Source of the DNA: Diphasiastrum complanatum
Lineage: Eukaryota > Streptophyta > Lycopodiopsida > Lycopodiales > Lycopodiaceae
Direction of reading: 5' to 3'
Length of the DNA stretch: 64,000 nucleotides
Assembly (NCBI GenBank): GCA_029204225.1
Contig: CM055093.1
Coordinates: 29,277,777 to 29,341,776, forward strand
Positions 33,287-43,762 of this stretch are shown here, piece after piece. A model generated the notes under the pieces. That model was not told the origin of the DNA, searched no databases, and saw only the letters and a program-made list of their open reading frames with translations. The translations under genes and the position numbers were made by a program. Within the stretch, counting starts at the first letter, position 1. Each line of letters begins with the position of its first letter.

Positions 33287-33912
33287 GGAAAAAATCTCTT
33301 TGAGGTTTCTCTTAATTTTGTGCATTTTTTTTGAAGTTATCGATTTTCAAAATTTTTTGCCTTCGAGATATTGCATCTCAAATGTTTTGCCGGCAAAACA
33401 TTAACTATTTACAATAGAAATTTATTCTATTGACTCAATAAACCTATGTAACCCAACTTTCATAAGGATCTACCTAGTTTACCAAACAAAAATTTCCTTT
33501 ATGTGAAAATGACAAACCTAAAAATAAAAAGTTGTAGATGTTTTGAAAGTTAACTTCCTGTGAATTTTTCATGAAGTTCAGAAAGATGCAAATTTTTCAT
33601 GAAATTCAGAAAGATGCAGATTCCATTCTAAAGAGATGCCGGTTTGTGAATACAGGAGAGAGAGACGATTAGAAGACTGGTGGAAAACTATAAATGATTG
33701 AAAGAGGAGGTAGTGGCACGGGAAGGTGGTAGTGCAGTAGAGCGGGCGAGGCGATGGATGCACAATTCTAACAAACTCTGTCAACGATCTCCGTGAATAT
33801 GACCTGATCTGACGATCTCCTTGAATATGACCGGATCTCCTTGTGTGCTACCTGCATGAGGCTTGTTCCATAGAAGAAAAGGATATCACTACTTTAAGTG
33901 TGTAGCAGTTTG

Positions 33913-34209
33913 TTACTCGTCCGCAGATGCCGTATTTTTTCTTCGCACTCTGTCCTTCAGCTTCTGATAGTCTATTACACGAATTGCGCATTCACTCCCG
34001 TCGCAGAAATAGTCTAAACCATTCCATTGCAAATGCGAAGCCAATTTTCGCAAGTTTTGAAGCTTCAATGTGGCAATTTTCAAATAACAATTAGATTTGC
34101 TGTTATTTGATTTGAATAGACGCAATTTAAGCTGTATTTTGTTGAAATTGAATTCAGACAAATAGTGATGACCTGCAACTGGTGTTGGATGAAAGAATAC
34201 ACACTGCAT
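33913..34209 (-). CDS. Unrecognised small open frame
   Basis: A 98-codon frame on the same strand as, and 0.8 kb downstream of, the glycosylase gene. It opens with an ATG (MQCVFFHPTPVAGHHYLSEF) and ends VRRKNTASADE. Lys, Leu and Asn are frequent. A possible acceptor, CCAGTTGCAG, lies inside it near 34175, so it could be a terminal exon rather than a complete gene. No family recognised; it may be chance. Confidence 0.2.
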   Translation of the reverse strand: MQCVFFHPTPVAGHHYLSEFNFNKIQLKLRLFKSNNSKSNCYLKIATLKLQNLRKLASHLQWNGLDYFCDGSECAIRVIDYQKLKDRVRRKNTASADE

Positions 34210-35014
34210 TGCTTGCCGAGTCCCAACTTAGTTCTAGCAATTCATGGAAGAGAGAAAGGCTAAAGAAACAAAATATTAGCGATTATGATAAGGTTGTCAG
34301 TTACAAGTCGTTAGAATATCCATAAGATGGAGTCATTGGAGCTGATGCATAATCTGTGAAAGCGTGGCTTCCAACAACAAGCATGGTACAACTACACCCT
34401 TTCCTTCTTAGTATCTACCCTCACATGGATAAAGTCATCCAAAGGAAATTCATCAGAATAACGGATTTGGTGACAACATTCAAACAGGTAATATTTTCGA
34501 AATAGAAATACCACACGAAGATACAAAGAAATCATCAGGATTAGAGCTTTTTTGGCACCTATACATAAGACAATGTACATGATCAATAGGTAATGCTGAC
34601 GACACTGTATAAGAAAGTACACTTTCTTTCAACCAAGTGACAGTGCGGTCGATATCAATATGTAGAAGAGAAATTAGACATCAACGTTGTATTCTTGTGA
34701 CATTGATCCACTGTAAGAAGTGCTAAGCAAAAATTCTGGCTACATACGAGCAGCTAGAAAAACTGGAGATCCTAGTCTATGGAATAAGATAAACTTCATA
34801 GCAGATGTCAAATTTGACAAGGGAACATGCAAACTACTGTTCAATAATTACAATTTGAGTATCATTTTAAAAGCTGGTTAGTGGCTGCTGTCGTTACGTT
34901 TTCTCATGGTACATCAGATAGTTCTTCCAACTTTAATGTGTACAATTCTGTGAACGTGAGGTACTAAGACCATATTTTTGGATCATGTTGTTCAAATAGA
35001 TTATATTCCGTTTC
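34210..35014. other. 3' flank of the glycosylase gene
   Basis: No coding signal. AT-rich. It probably holds the 3' untranslated region near 34800-35014, but no clear polyadenylation signal was seen. Confidence 0.35.
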
Positions 35015-38000
35015 TTAACAGACTACCACCTCATCTCGTCTGGCTAAAATGACGGCTTGTGCTTCGCCTTTCTCGCCTCTTCCTGTGCTCTTATCTGGTA
35101 AACAAAGGCATTCTTCATGCCTGAAACATTGTACAAGGTGGTCATTGATCATGCCTGCTGCTTGCATTAAGGAATACACCACAGTCGGTCCAACAAATCG
35201 AAATCCTCTTTTGACTAAATCTTTACTGATTGCCTCAGACTTGGGAGACTTCACGGGAACTTGTTTGGGGAGGCGATATTTGTTTGCAGTTGGCTTGTGA
35301 TTCACGAAACTCCACAAATAGCTACTGAATGATCCGAACTCACAAGCGACCTGAATGCATTCAACATAGTCATTTCATCTCAGCAAATTGCGTTGTTGAT
35401 TCTGAACGAATTGTTATAAGTGTATTAAAAGCTTGATCAAGTACAAAAGCTGATAGAAAGTTCAAAGAAGTGGCCGTTGAGGGATTAGACGGAGGAGTCC
35501 CAAGCTAGTTGTGTGTGTCCGTGTGTCTGTGCAAAGTAGGCAAGTTTTGTTGCAAATAAAGATTGATAACAAACGGAATCACATTTTGTTTGAATTCTAC
35601 TCTATCCTTTTAAAAGACAGAAATATGTTCGATGCCTATTTCAACATGCACACACCAGATATAATTGGCGACTAGTCACTTGCTTCAAAATAGAAGTGCA
35701 AGACAATGCAGTAGAGATGGTTGTAACGATATAAAATCTGAAGCCTTCCAACAGTCAAAGATGCTACCAGAAAATATTTTCCCACTAGCGTCGTATTGCT
35801 GGTACATTTTAGTTTATGAATGACTTCCTTAGCTAAAAAAAGCCAATATCATGCGGACGGTGGTAGACGTGCTACATGCAATTACCAACAGATATTATAG
35901 GATATAATCAAGTGTAATTTAGCTTGTCAGCAAACACGCAAATTTTATTACAATCTTAAGATGACGCAAGTGATAAACTGCAGAGTAAGAAAATACATGA
36001 AATGTTTATTCAAAAAAACGATATGTCAAAAATACTACAGATTTTAAACGCGATCTGAAATGTATTTGTTGGCCAATTTGAAGTACACATTTCCAGGTTT
36101 AAATCCACTGGAAATGAAATAAAGCTTTGCATTATGACATCCCAGAGTGCTGCTAGATGTGCCATAGCCTGTTTGCTTTGAGAACTTGTGAGCTGGTAAC
36201 GCCAATAAGATCGCTTGAGATATATGTACATATTATGTACTTATAACTTAATTATGCCATATTGTACTGCTTTTCAAGGCAGAAGTTTAAACATTTTTGT
36301 TCACAAATGTCCTCAGGAGAAAAGAAAATCGCAAAAGAGAAAAAATGCTATTTGACAAGAGTAGTACAACTCTTTGGAGCAGTAATTAATCAATGAGTAT
36401 TTACAAAAAAAAAATCCAAGCTGCTTTTTTATTTTTGATCACACCCGTTTTCCGTTCATTAATGAAACACTCATTCTTTAACTGCATTTATTTGATTGAG
36501 CATGACATGTTTAGCCATGGCAATAGAAGTATTGTACCTCCAGTATCTTTTTGGCATTGTTGACAGCACCACGAATTTTTGCCTCAGGTTGGGATAAATT
36601 GCTATCAGATGCCAAGGAAAGAATCTTTTTCTCGTTGAAGTTTGACACCACAGCAGGATCGAAACCAGAAAATGCAGCTCTGCAGTACGTTGGAGCAGTT
36701 TTGTAAATTATGTTAAGGAGTCAGATATACCAGGCAAGGGCAGCAGCCAAAGGATAAAAAATTCAACGGCGCCAACTGAGAAAACAGCAATTCTTAGCTG
36801 TGAACTGGTAAGAATATGTATCATCGTTTATTATTGAAGTTTGATGGAAGGAAGTTATGGAATGGAGCTCTCTATGACCAACAAGAATCAGAGCTCTTAT
36901 ATTTTTGTGCTACCTGAAGTGCTCACGCTTGCTCAAAATTGTGGGCCAGCTGAGTTCTGCTTGAGCTCCCACCAGAACCAGAAGTTCAAAAAGCATACTG
37001 CAGTAGAAATAACGTGTGTAAGTTATAAATCTCCTACCCAAGAAACTACTGCCTAATTCAGCCGTACCAAGAATCCACAATCACTGAGATGTGAAAATCA
37101 TGCAGGCCTCATGGATACCGTGTTATGCTTCGGATAAGCAAAGGTCTTGCTATCATGTATCTATAAAAAAATGCATAGTAGCCATCCCTTTGAAGCTCTT
37201 AGCCGGTGCCATTTGTCAATAAACAAGCAACGTCAAAAGTTCAATGAATAACAAAAAACTGGAGGGCCCAAGTGTTAATGAGACTCACATTTGATCATAA
37301 ACAGGAACTCCCCACTCCTCATCATGATAAGCAATATATGCTGGATCTGCACAGTCATGTTCAAAGATAACTTCAGCATTCAATATCAACAGTGAAATCC
37401 GCATTTGGTCACAATACGGATAAACAAATTGTGTGGTACACGTCCATGGGATGCACACAGGCTCATTGAAGTTTTCACCTCATTTTGGAAAACTGGAAGC
37501 TTGAATCCTTATTTGACATCCCTTTATATACATTAACTTTAATTAGGTAGATTTGATTACTAATAAGAAATTGTAACATCTGATATGTAATTTGAGAAAA
37601 TAGAAAAGATTATTAAAAGAAGGAATGCTCTGTTATATAGATGCTCTCAAATTGAAGGCCAGTAAGTGTTAGGAGACATGGGATAACCCTCATCACATCA
37701 CATGTGAACATCCTTAAAGATACACATGAATTCAAAGCATATCCATAGAATTAGACAATGATCAAGTTTTGTTCTCTGTCTCTCTCTCTGTCTCTCTCGC
37801 TCGCTCGCTCGCTCGCTCGCTCTCCTTGTGCTAAGACTAGCGAAACGAAAAAACACACATTCCACTAAAGCAGAGATGGTTTTTCAGGAAATGCTTCCAT
37901 TCTACAAGAGATACTCTAGTGATATCTAAAGCTAGTGTCGGAGAAGAACGATAATGCAGCCCAAAGCTAATCCTTTGGACGAAAGATAGAGCAGCTTCAG

Positions 38001-38576
38001 CTCTGACTTACCACTTTGGGTAGTGATCCACCCACATCGCTTTTTTTCAACCACGGGAGGGGCAAAATCTGCCATGGTCATTCCTTCAGGCATGATCCTG
38101 CCACATTTTGGACTCCCTGGTTTACGTCCATATCCAGAAATTCTCAATCTTCTTTGGGCATGGAATTCCTGCTTGCTTGACTTCATGGCTGCTGCTAGGC
38201 TCCCGGGACTTGATGGCACTGGTGTGGATGGAGGCGTTATAGCGGATTTGGTCGCGCATTTGGGAGTCTTCTTGGTTGAGCTCAAAGAGAAGGGTCCTGG
38301 TGAAGATTTGGGGGTGCCAGGTGGAGTTTTTGCTGCGACAGGAGATATAAGAGCTTTTAGCTTCTTCGGAGCGATTTTTGGGCTCAGATCTACGGAGCTT
38401 TCGGGTGTCGTTGTGGCTAACTCGACGCTCTGTTTGGAGTGGCTCTTAGGATTTATGGATGCTTTAAGAAGAGGCTTCATGGGGAGCTTCGGAGGCACTT
38501 TGGGTTGAGTTTTCTGCAAAACAGGTCGGCATGGCACAGCTCCTCCGGATTTGCCTGTCTCGCTGTCTGAAGACAT
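35015..38576 (-). CDS. DNA-3-methyladenine glycosylase I (five exons)
   Basis: This base-excision-repair enzyme removes 3-methyladenine from alkylated DNA. Splice sites and phases give exons 38576-38012, 37346-37289, 36997-36914, 36679-36538 and 35350-35015, all GT-AG, for 394 residues. ATG 38576 (MSSDSETGKSGG) is chosen because upstream in-frame codons are not ATG. Residues 1-175 are a basic Pro/Ser/Lys-rich tail. The HhH-type TAG domain then starts at KRCGWITTQSDPAYIAYHDE, continues with EWGVPVYD, LFELLVLVGAQAELSW, AAFSGFDPAVV, GAVNNAKKILE and FVNHKP, and ends with FRFVGPTVVYSLMQAAGMIN followed by DHLVQC. In E. coli Tag the Cys and His near the N-terminus and the late His and Cys bind zinc; CGW, AYHD and NDHLVQC match them. 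The active-site Glu matches LFELL. The frame is intact with no mutations seen, so this is probably a working gene, likely nuclear or organellar. Confidence 0.92.
37773..37823. repeat. CT and TCGC microsatellite in intron 1
   Basis: CTCTGTCTCTCTCTCT then about six TCGC units, within intron 1 of the glycosylase gene. Confidence 0.95.
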
Positions 38577-40593
38577 GGCAATCCTCTTCAAGCTACTCGT
38601 TTTGAGATCTCTCTCTCTCTCTCTAGAGTAGGAGAATGTGCAATTGGATCAATAGCTTGTCAAGAAATTTTCTGCCAATGCAGAGAACGATGGGAATCGT
38701 CTAATAAAACGTATTTACTCCAATTTCTTAATAATTTTCATCCAGTGGGTCTAGCATCTAGATCGCGTTTCTGGGATCTGCAAAAGCTTTTGCCTAGTTG
38801 ACCGATGTTTGTATTACAACTTGTGATGCTTGAACAGGTAGCTCCTTTCCAATGCAACAGATATTTTATAACTGAAAGAGCAAGCGATTTAAATTTTATG
38901 ATCGTCCCTACTGAAGCATCAAGACATGAGAGCTAAGAACATCTCCAGATTTGCACTCGTAGCATACACTCTGAGGAAACAAACTGATAGCGGCACAGTG
39001 CAGTCTTCAAATGCACAATGCATCCGTGACACAAGAGTCACATCCAAAGGACACAGCGAGCAAAAATGAGCAGATCTTCCTCACTTACTCAATGCAGATC
39101 TACAAAGATTCACAAATTAGTGTAGAGGACACATAAAAACAATGCTTTGCACTTCGAAGCCTCTGCAGCGTGTGCTTCGGCCTACTCCGTTCTCTCTAGG
39201 CCCAGGCAGGTGCTGTAGGCAGGTGAAAGAGCAGTTATGCTCTCTGAAGTACAAACAAAGATTAGGAAGATGGCAAGTTAAGTCCCTCGGGCCTCAGCAG
39301 TAGCTTGGGATCTAAGCTGTCAGAAGATGAGACGAGAAGCAGTAGAAAGCAGTAGGCAGATCATGCAAAGCGCAAGAATAACAAGACAAAACAAAGACGA
39401 GAGTGAGGACTCAGGAGAGAAGAGAGAGACAGAGAGACAGAAGAGAGGGCAGGGCGAGGTGGTTGCTTTTAAAGTAGGGGTCTTATTCCTTAGTTCACCG
39501 AGATTAGGCAGATAGACAGAGAATCGAGATTCGAGATTGTTACTTGCTTGGGAATTAAACAAATATTAGATTAACATGGATCCAGATTTCTTATTTTTAA
39601 TTGCAATTTAGTGATCAAACAATTCGTTAATCTGCTTTCCCAACTCGTAGATCGGCTTTCCCAAGTTGACAGTGGTCGGCGATTATCAAGGAGCTCTTCA
39701 AATTTTCATTGTCCTAAAACAGACTTGGGTCACCGGGATTAACACCTAAGCCAGATTAATCAAAATGATCATCTTAAAAAGGTAATAGCTAGTTAAACAG
39801 AGAAAACCCCAAATCTTTTTAACATATGTTTTAGTTTTAGGGGAGTTAGGTGAACACGCAGTTACACGATGCAGACACGTCTGTTTTTTATCACACACCT
39901 ATATTATATTCTAACAAAAAGTATGGACTTTAGACATGTCAATGCTTAGGATGCTCATTGCTTAGAAGAGAAAAATTGGAATCCTAGGCATTTTTTTACT
40001 CCGTCAGAGCGTAGGTCACAAGTATGTGATACATATTATTATCAAGTACACAGTACGGTAAATTCACGGGTCTCACTTAGGGGTTGATTCCTTGAACCTT
40101 GAGCCTTGAATTGTGAAGCCTGAAGGGACGGAAGAGGCCATCTAAAAAAAGCAGCCCCATCACTTCTGCCGGAACAGGTCTTTGACTTTAGAGGGCAGCC
40201 TTCCTTTTCCACGGCTTCCTTTCCCATGTTTTATTTTTTTCCACTTTCACATGAAAGTCCACAAAAATTCCGCCCGTTTTATTTATGGGGTATCTCAAGG
40301 ATATTTTCATTAGTTCAGTAATACCTTGGTCTCACCATAATTTAATGGTTGCCTTCCACAATTTGAAACCAATTCCCTTACCTAAGCGCTGAGCAAGGTA
40401 GTCCCCATTTTTTCACCTAATTTTTTTTGTGGGCCACTCTTTTGTACTTTTGGTATGTAATCTTGTAAAACCTTCTTCTAATCTTGTAAACCCTTCTTAT
40501 GGACTTTCTTTGGCTCACAATTGACTTATGAAATTCGTTTAAGATTCATAATATACATGTCATGCTCCTCGTTGTGGTCATATTAAGCATAAT
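38577..40593. other. 5' flank of glycosylase gene and spacer
   Basis: A CT-rich tract (TCTCTCTCTCTCTAGAG, about 38610-38626) lies just upstream of the start codon and may be in the 5' untranslated region. A GA-rich stretch is at 39415-39455. No other gene is supported; open frames at 39.3-39.6 and 40.0-40.2 kb are short and without a recognisable domain. Confidence 0.4.
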
Positions 40594-40599
40594 CTAGAT

Positions 40600-40895
40600 G
40601 AGTAGTGTGTAAAAGAATTGGAAGAAAAATAGATCAAAGGCAAAATAAGTGCAAAGAAGATTCATGTAAATTCTTGAGGATTTTATATCTTTGCATGATT
40701 TGACAATACGTAGCACAAAATTTCTCATGCCAATCGCTATAGTCATTAAGTGTGATATACATGTGTAGTGTGTAAAAGAATTTGGAAAAAATAGAGCAAA
40801 AGGCAAAATATGTGCAAAGCCTTAAGCACAATGAAGATTCATGTAAATTCTCGAGGATTTATTATCTTTGCATGATTTGACAATATGTATGCAAC
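40600..40895. repeat. Direct repeat, about 110-130 bp units
   Basis: The block from GTAGTGTGTAAAAGAATTGG (about 40601-40718) recurs at about 40765-40895, with GATTCATGTAAATTCT-GAGGA and TCTTTGCATGATTTGACAAT in both. The second copy carries about 12 additional bases (CCTTAAGCACAA). Non-coding. Confidence 0.85.
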
Positions 40896-41147
40896 ACACA
40901 CTTGAGATATTTATAACAAAAAAAACCTTAAAAAATAATTGATAAGACGTGTCTTTTATTAAACCCAGGAGTAGCGATGGGCATTAATAATGATTTTGGA
41001 AATACTATTTTCAATGCGATGTATGTCCATGCAATAAATACTCTAAACATATTTGACCATTTTGTCAATACATGCATGTTCACAAATAAATGCATCTTGG
41101 ACTATTAATTCCATAGAGTAATAATTTTTAATGAGCGTATCTACACC

Positions 41148-41280
41148 ACCACTGTTGTGGCAATGGTGGTGTCCCATATATCTAAGGGTGGAGAAATATA
41201 CCACCATCTTGGAAAAATGGTAGTATCGCCCACCATCTCCACTAAATGGTTGTTGCACCTCCAATTGTAGTGGTGGTGCA
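41148..41280. repeat. Foldback (inverted) sequence
   Basis: CTACACCACCACT (about 41148-41160) is the near-complement of AGTGGTGGTGCAG (about 41268-41280, one mismatch). The interior holds further complementary CCACCAT/ATGGTGG pairs, so the strand could form a long imperfect hairpin of about 130 bases. Confidence 0.5.
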
Positions 41281-42417
41281 GAATACACTCATCCATAATA
41301 TTTTTGGGTATTTCATTATGAACAAGAAAAAAATTCTTGGTGATTGTGAAGTCCTCTATGAGATCTAATTCGACATGGATCCCAATTTCGTATCAAAGTG
41401 CTGAAGATCTAGACATGCAATTTACAACCCAACTGTAGAGCTAAGTATACGTTTTGCCACAAGCCTAGGACTTGTTCCATAATGACATCTTGAATCAGTC
41501 CCTTAGATTATCATCATCACTTTGCAGCGTGATTACTAAGCCCAAGGACTGCTAGACGTTGTTGGGGTGCTTGTTGGCCCTGTTGGTCCTGAGGACCTTG
41601 TTGTTGCATTCTCCACTGATACTACCTTATTAAGGCATGTACCCTCGGGTTATAGATGCAAGCGGATGTATTGTGATTACTTGTGTTGTAGAAAACACAA
41701 AATCTCTATACCATTTGTCTACCTTGGGAGCCCTCGTTTGCAATGTGATTCTGTTGACACATCGAACACGAAACATTATCTCGTTTTGGAAATTGATCAA
41801 TAGCAGGGGCTGGAAGACGTGTTCTACTTGAATTCCTATGCCAATTTATCACGGGATCTCAAAGCTTGGTCAACAGTAGTGACCCTTGAACGTTTGGGCT
41901 TCTATTCTTCATTTGAACCTTCATCTTCACCTTAGATGGCATCATCCATGACATCACGTAAGGTAGCATAGGATTTTGGCGGTCTAAGTTCATATCTAAT
42001 CAATTTCGGAAGGCTAGCCATGAACCATATCAACACGGCCTAGTCTTGATAAACTAGAAAAAATAATCAACTATAGACTATTCTACTTGAAAATATATTT
42101 ATTAACAAAATCCAAACCTATGTAGGTAAAATTTCTAAGATATGGTTTGCTCTACCTCTGAAGATATTGGGAAAAACTGAATTTGAGAATAGTGATGGAC
42201 GTTCTCCTTGCTATCTATATGGTAGTAAATACAAATGGTGAGACAAGTCTGGGTTGTTTGCTGCCATCTCAAACTGCTCTTGGAGTCTTCGCAGTTAGGT
42301 ATGGCTTGTTAATGGTCCTTGATTTCCAAGAAGCTCTAGATCTAGTTTTTTGATCTGATCTTAGTTGCATCCAAACAAGAGATCCTTCCTTAAGCTTTCA
42401 GCTTAGGAAGATACGTT
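41281..42417. other. Non-coding spacer
   Basis: No gene, RNA or clear repeat recognised. Confidence 0.35.
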
Positions 42418-43455
42418 GTTGGAAAAGCAACAACACTTTTTAACTTTGGAAATACAATACTCAAGAGTTGGGAATATGGCATCTATGAATGCGGAAGGTT
42501 GGGAGGATACAAGTGGGGAATATGGATTGGGAAATGTAGAGTTGGGAAGTAACTTGGGATGTTTGTATTCGTGACTGTGCAGACAATTAATTAATCGTGT
42601 TCGCGAACTATTCGTTTCTAGACAGAAGTCCTCAACAACTAAAGTCCAAATTAATGGTTAAAGAACACAAATGGTTTTAGAACACGTTAGAAACTTATGT
42701 CAATGCCAATCAGGAAAACAAATCAAAGACTCAATTCTTCAGACAGGGACTGTCATCTCATATGTATACATACAGCTTTATTCAATGATTGTGCTAGACT
42801 GTACCAAAGAGAGTCGTTATTCGAGTGCCGAAAAGAAAGTATTCGCGACAGACGAATAAGATGGTTTTAAGACAATTCTTTAGAGCATGCTTTACGGATA
42901 CACAACAAACAACTGTAATGCACTAGAGCGTCTATCTGATCAGAGAGTAATTCATGTAATGCGTTAGAGATTGTTAGCAGACTCAAGATCACTCACACTC
43001 AGCAGTGCGAAGAACAAAGATAAGAGAGAATAACTCACAGAACTCTATTCACTTCTTTAATCTCTTACATATGCATAAACTCTTCTCTCTCAATGATCGA
43101 GACTGAAGTGTGAGATCAATATATGTTCTAGGGGGCGAACAAACACACCTCTAAAACAACAGGTGTGTCGCTCCCGCGAAAGGGTCTAGTTAACAATTAG
43201 ACTGAAAATACGTTCAATTATACCATGAAAGGTATACTTCTAATCGTTTCGTGTGGACGACCTAGTAAAGGTTATCCAAGGTAATGTCAAAAGGTCTTGT
43301 CCTTAATTACAAGGCAAGTACTTAGGAGATATATTCCCAAAAATGACTTTAGGCCTCTTCATGATTTATACTTAACCAGCTCATATCTTCATTTTCGAGT
43401 ATATCATACCATATTTATGTTGATATTCAATTTTTAACAATAAGGTGGCATCACA
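42418..43455 (-). repeat. Candidate 3' LTR of the minus-strand gypsy-type element
   Basis: The right edge is supported: reading the minus strand, a purine tract is followed by TGTGATGCCACC at 43455. The left edge TGTTGGAAAAGC (about 42418) is only the best TG/CA-compatible guess. No second LTR was found in the window to confirm it. Confidence 0.3.
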
Positions 43456-43457
43456 TA

Positions 43458-43470
43458 TCCCCTTCCTCAA
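43458..43470 (-). other. Candidate polypurine tract
   Basis: The minus strand reads TTTGAGGAAGGGGA just before the presumed LTR start, consistent with plus-strand priming of a minus-oriented LTR element. Confidence 0.5.
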
Positions 43471-43762
43471 ATGTGAAACGTCCTCGTGAACATAACATCT
43501 TCTTATTGAGGATTAGTCACGAAACATTCTGTTCTTCAGATTTTTGTTAAGTCGAAAAGATATTTCTTCATCAATTTCGTCCTTTAGATATTTCTTCCTC
43601 TTAGAGAATATGTGTCTTGCTGTTTCTTTAATTGAATAGGTTGTTTTGAGTTGATCTTTAAATTGTTGATGAAAACTGGAATCAACCTTCAAAACATCTT
43701 TAAACTTAAAAAATTCAGCATCTCATAGAAACATCAGCACAACAAAGACATGAGTGAATGTT

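Larger units (their letters stand above)
31741..33912. other. Non-coding spacer with simple repeats
   Basis: No gene supported. It contains a 76-bp tandem duplication (32656-32807), a long AG microsatellite (33230-33282) and a short duplicated phrase CGATCTCC-TGAATATGACC at 33787 and about 33815. Confidence 0.5.

Noticed and set aside
33153-33404. Open frame encoding alternating Arg-Glu
   Set aside because: Translation of the AG microsatellite.
36841-37056. Plus-strand open frame of 71 codons
   Set aside because: Overlaps exon 3 of the glycosylase gene in antisense; the minus strand carries conserved domain sequence and splice sites.
38023-38508. Plus-strand open frame of 161 codons
   Set aside because: Antisense shadow of exon 1 of the glycosylase gene; its composition mirrors the Pro/Ser-rich coding strand.
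39320-39562. Minus-strand 80-codon frame with a hydrophobic C-terminus
   Set aside because: Lies over a GA-rich tract, no ATG-supported gene structure, and the hydrophobicity comes from CT-rich simple sequence.
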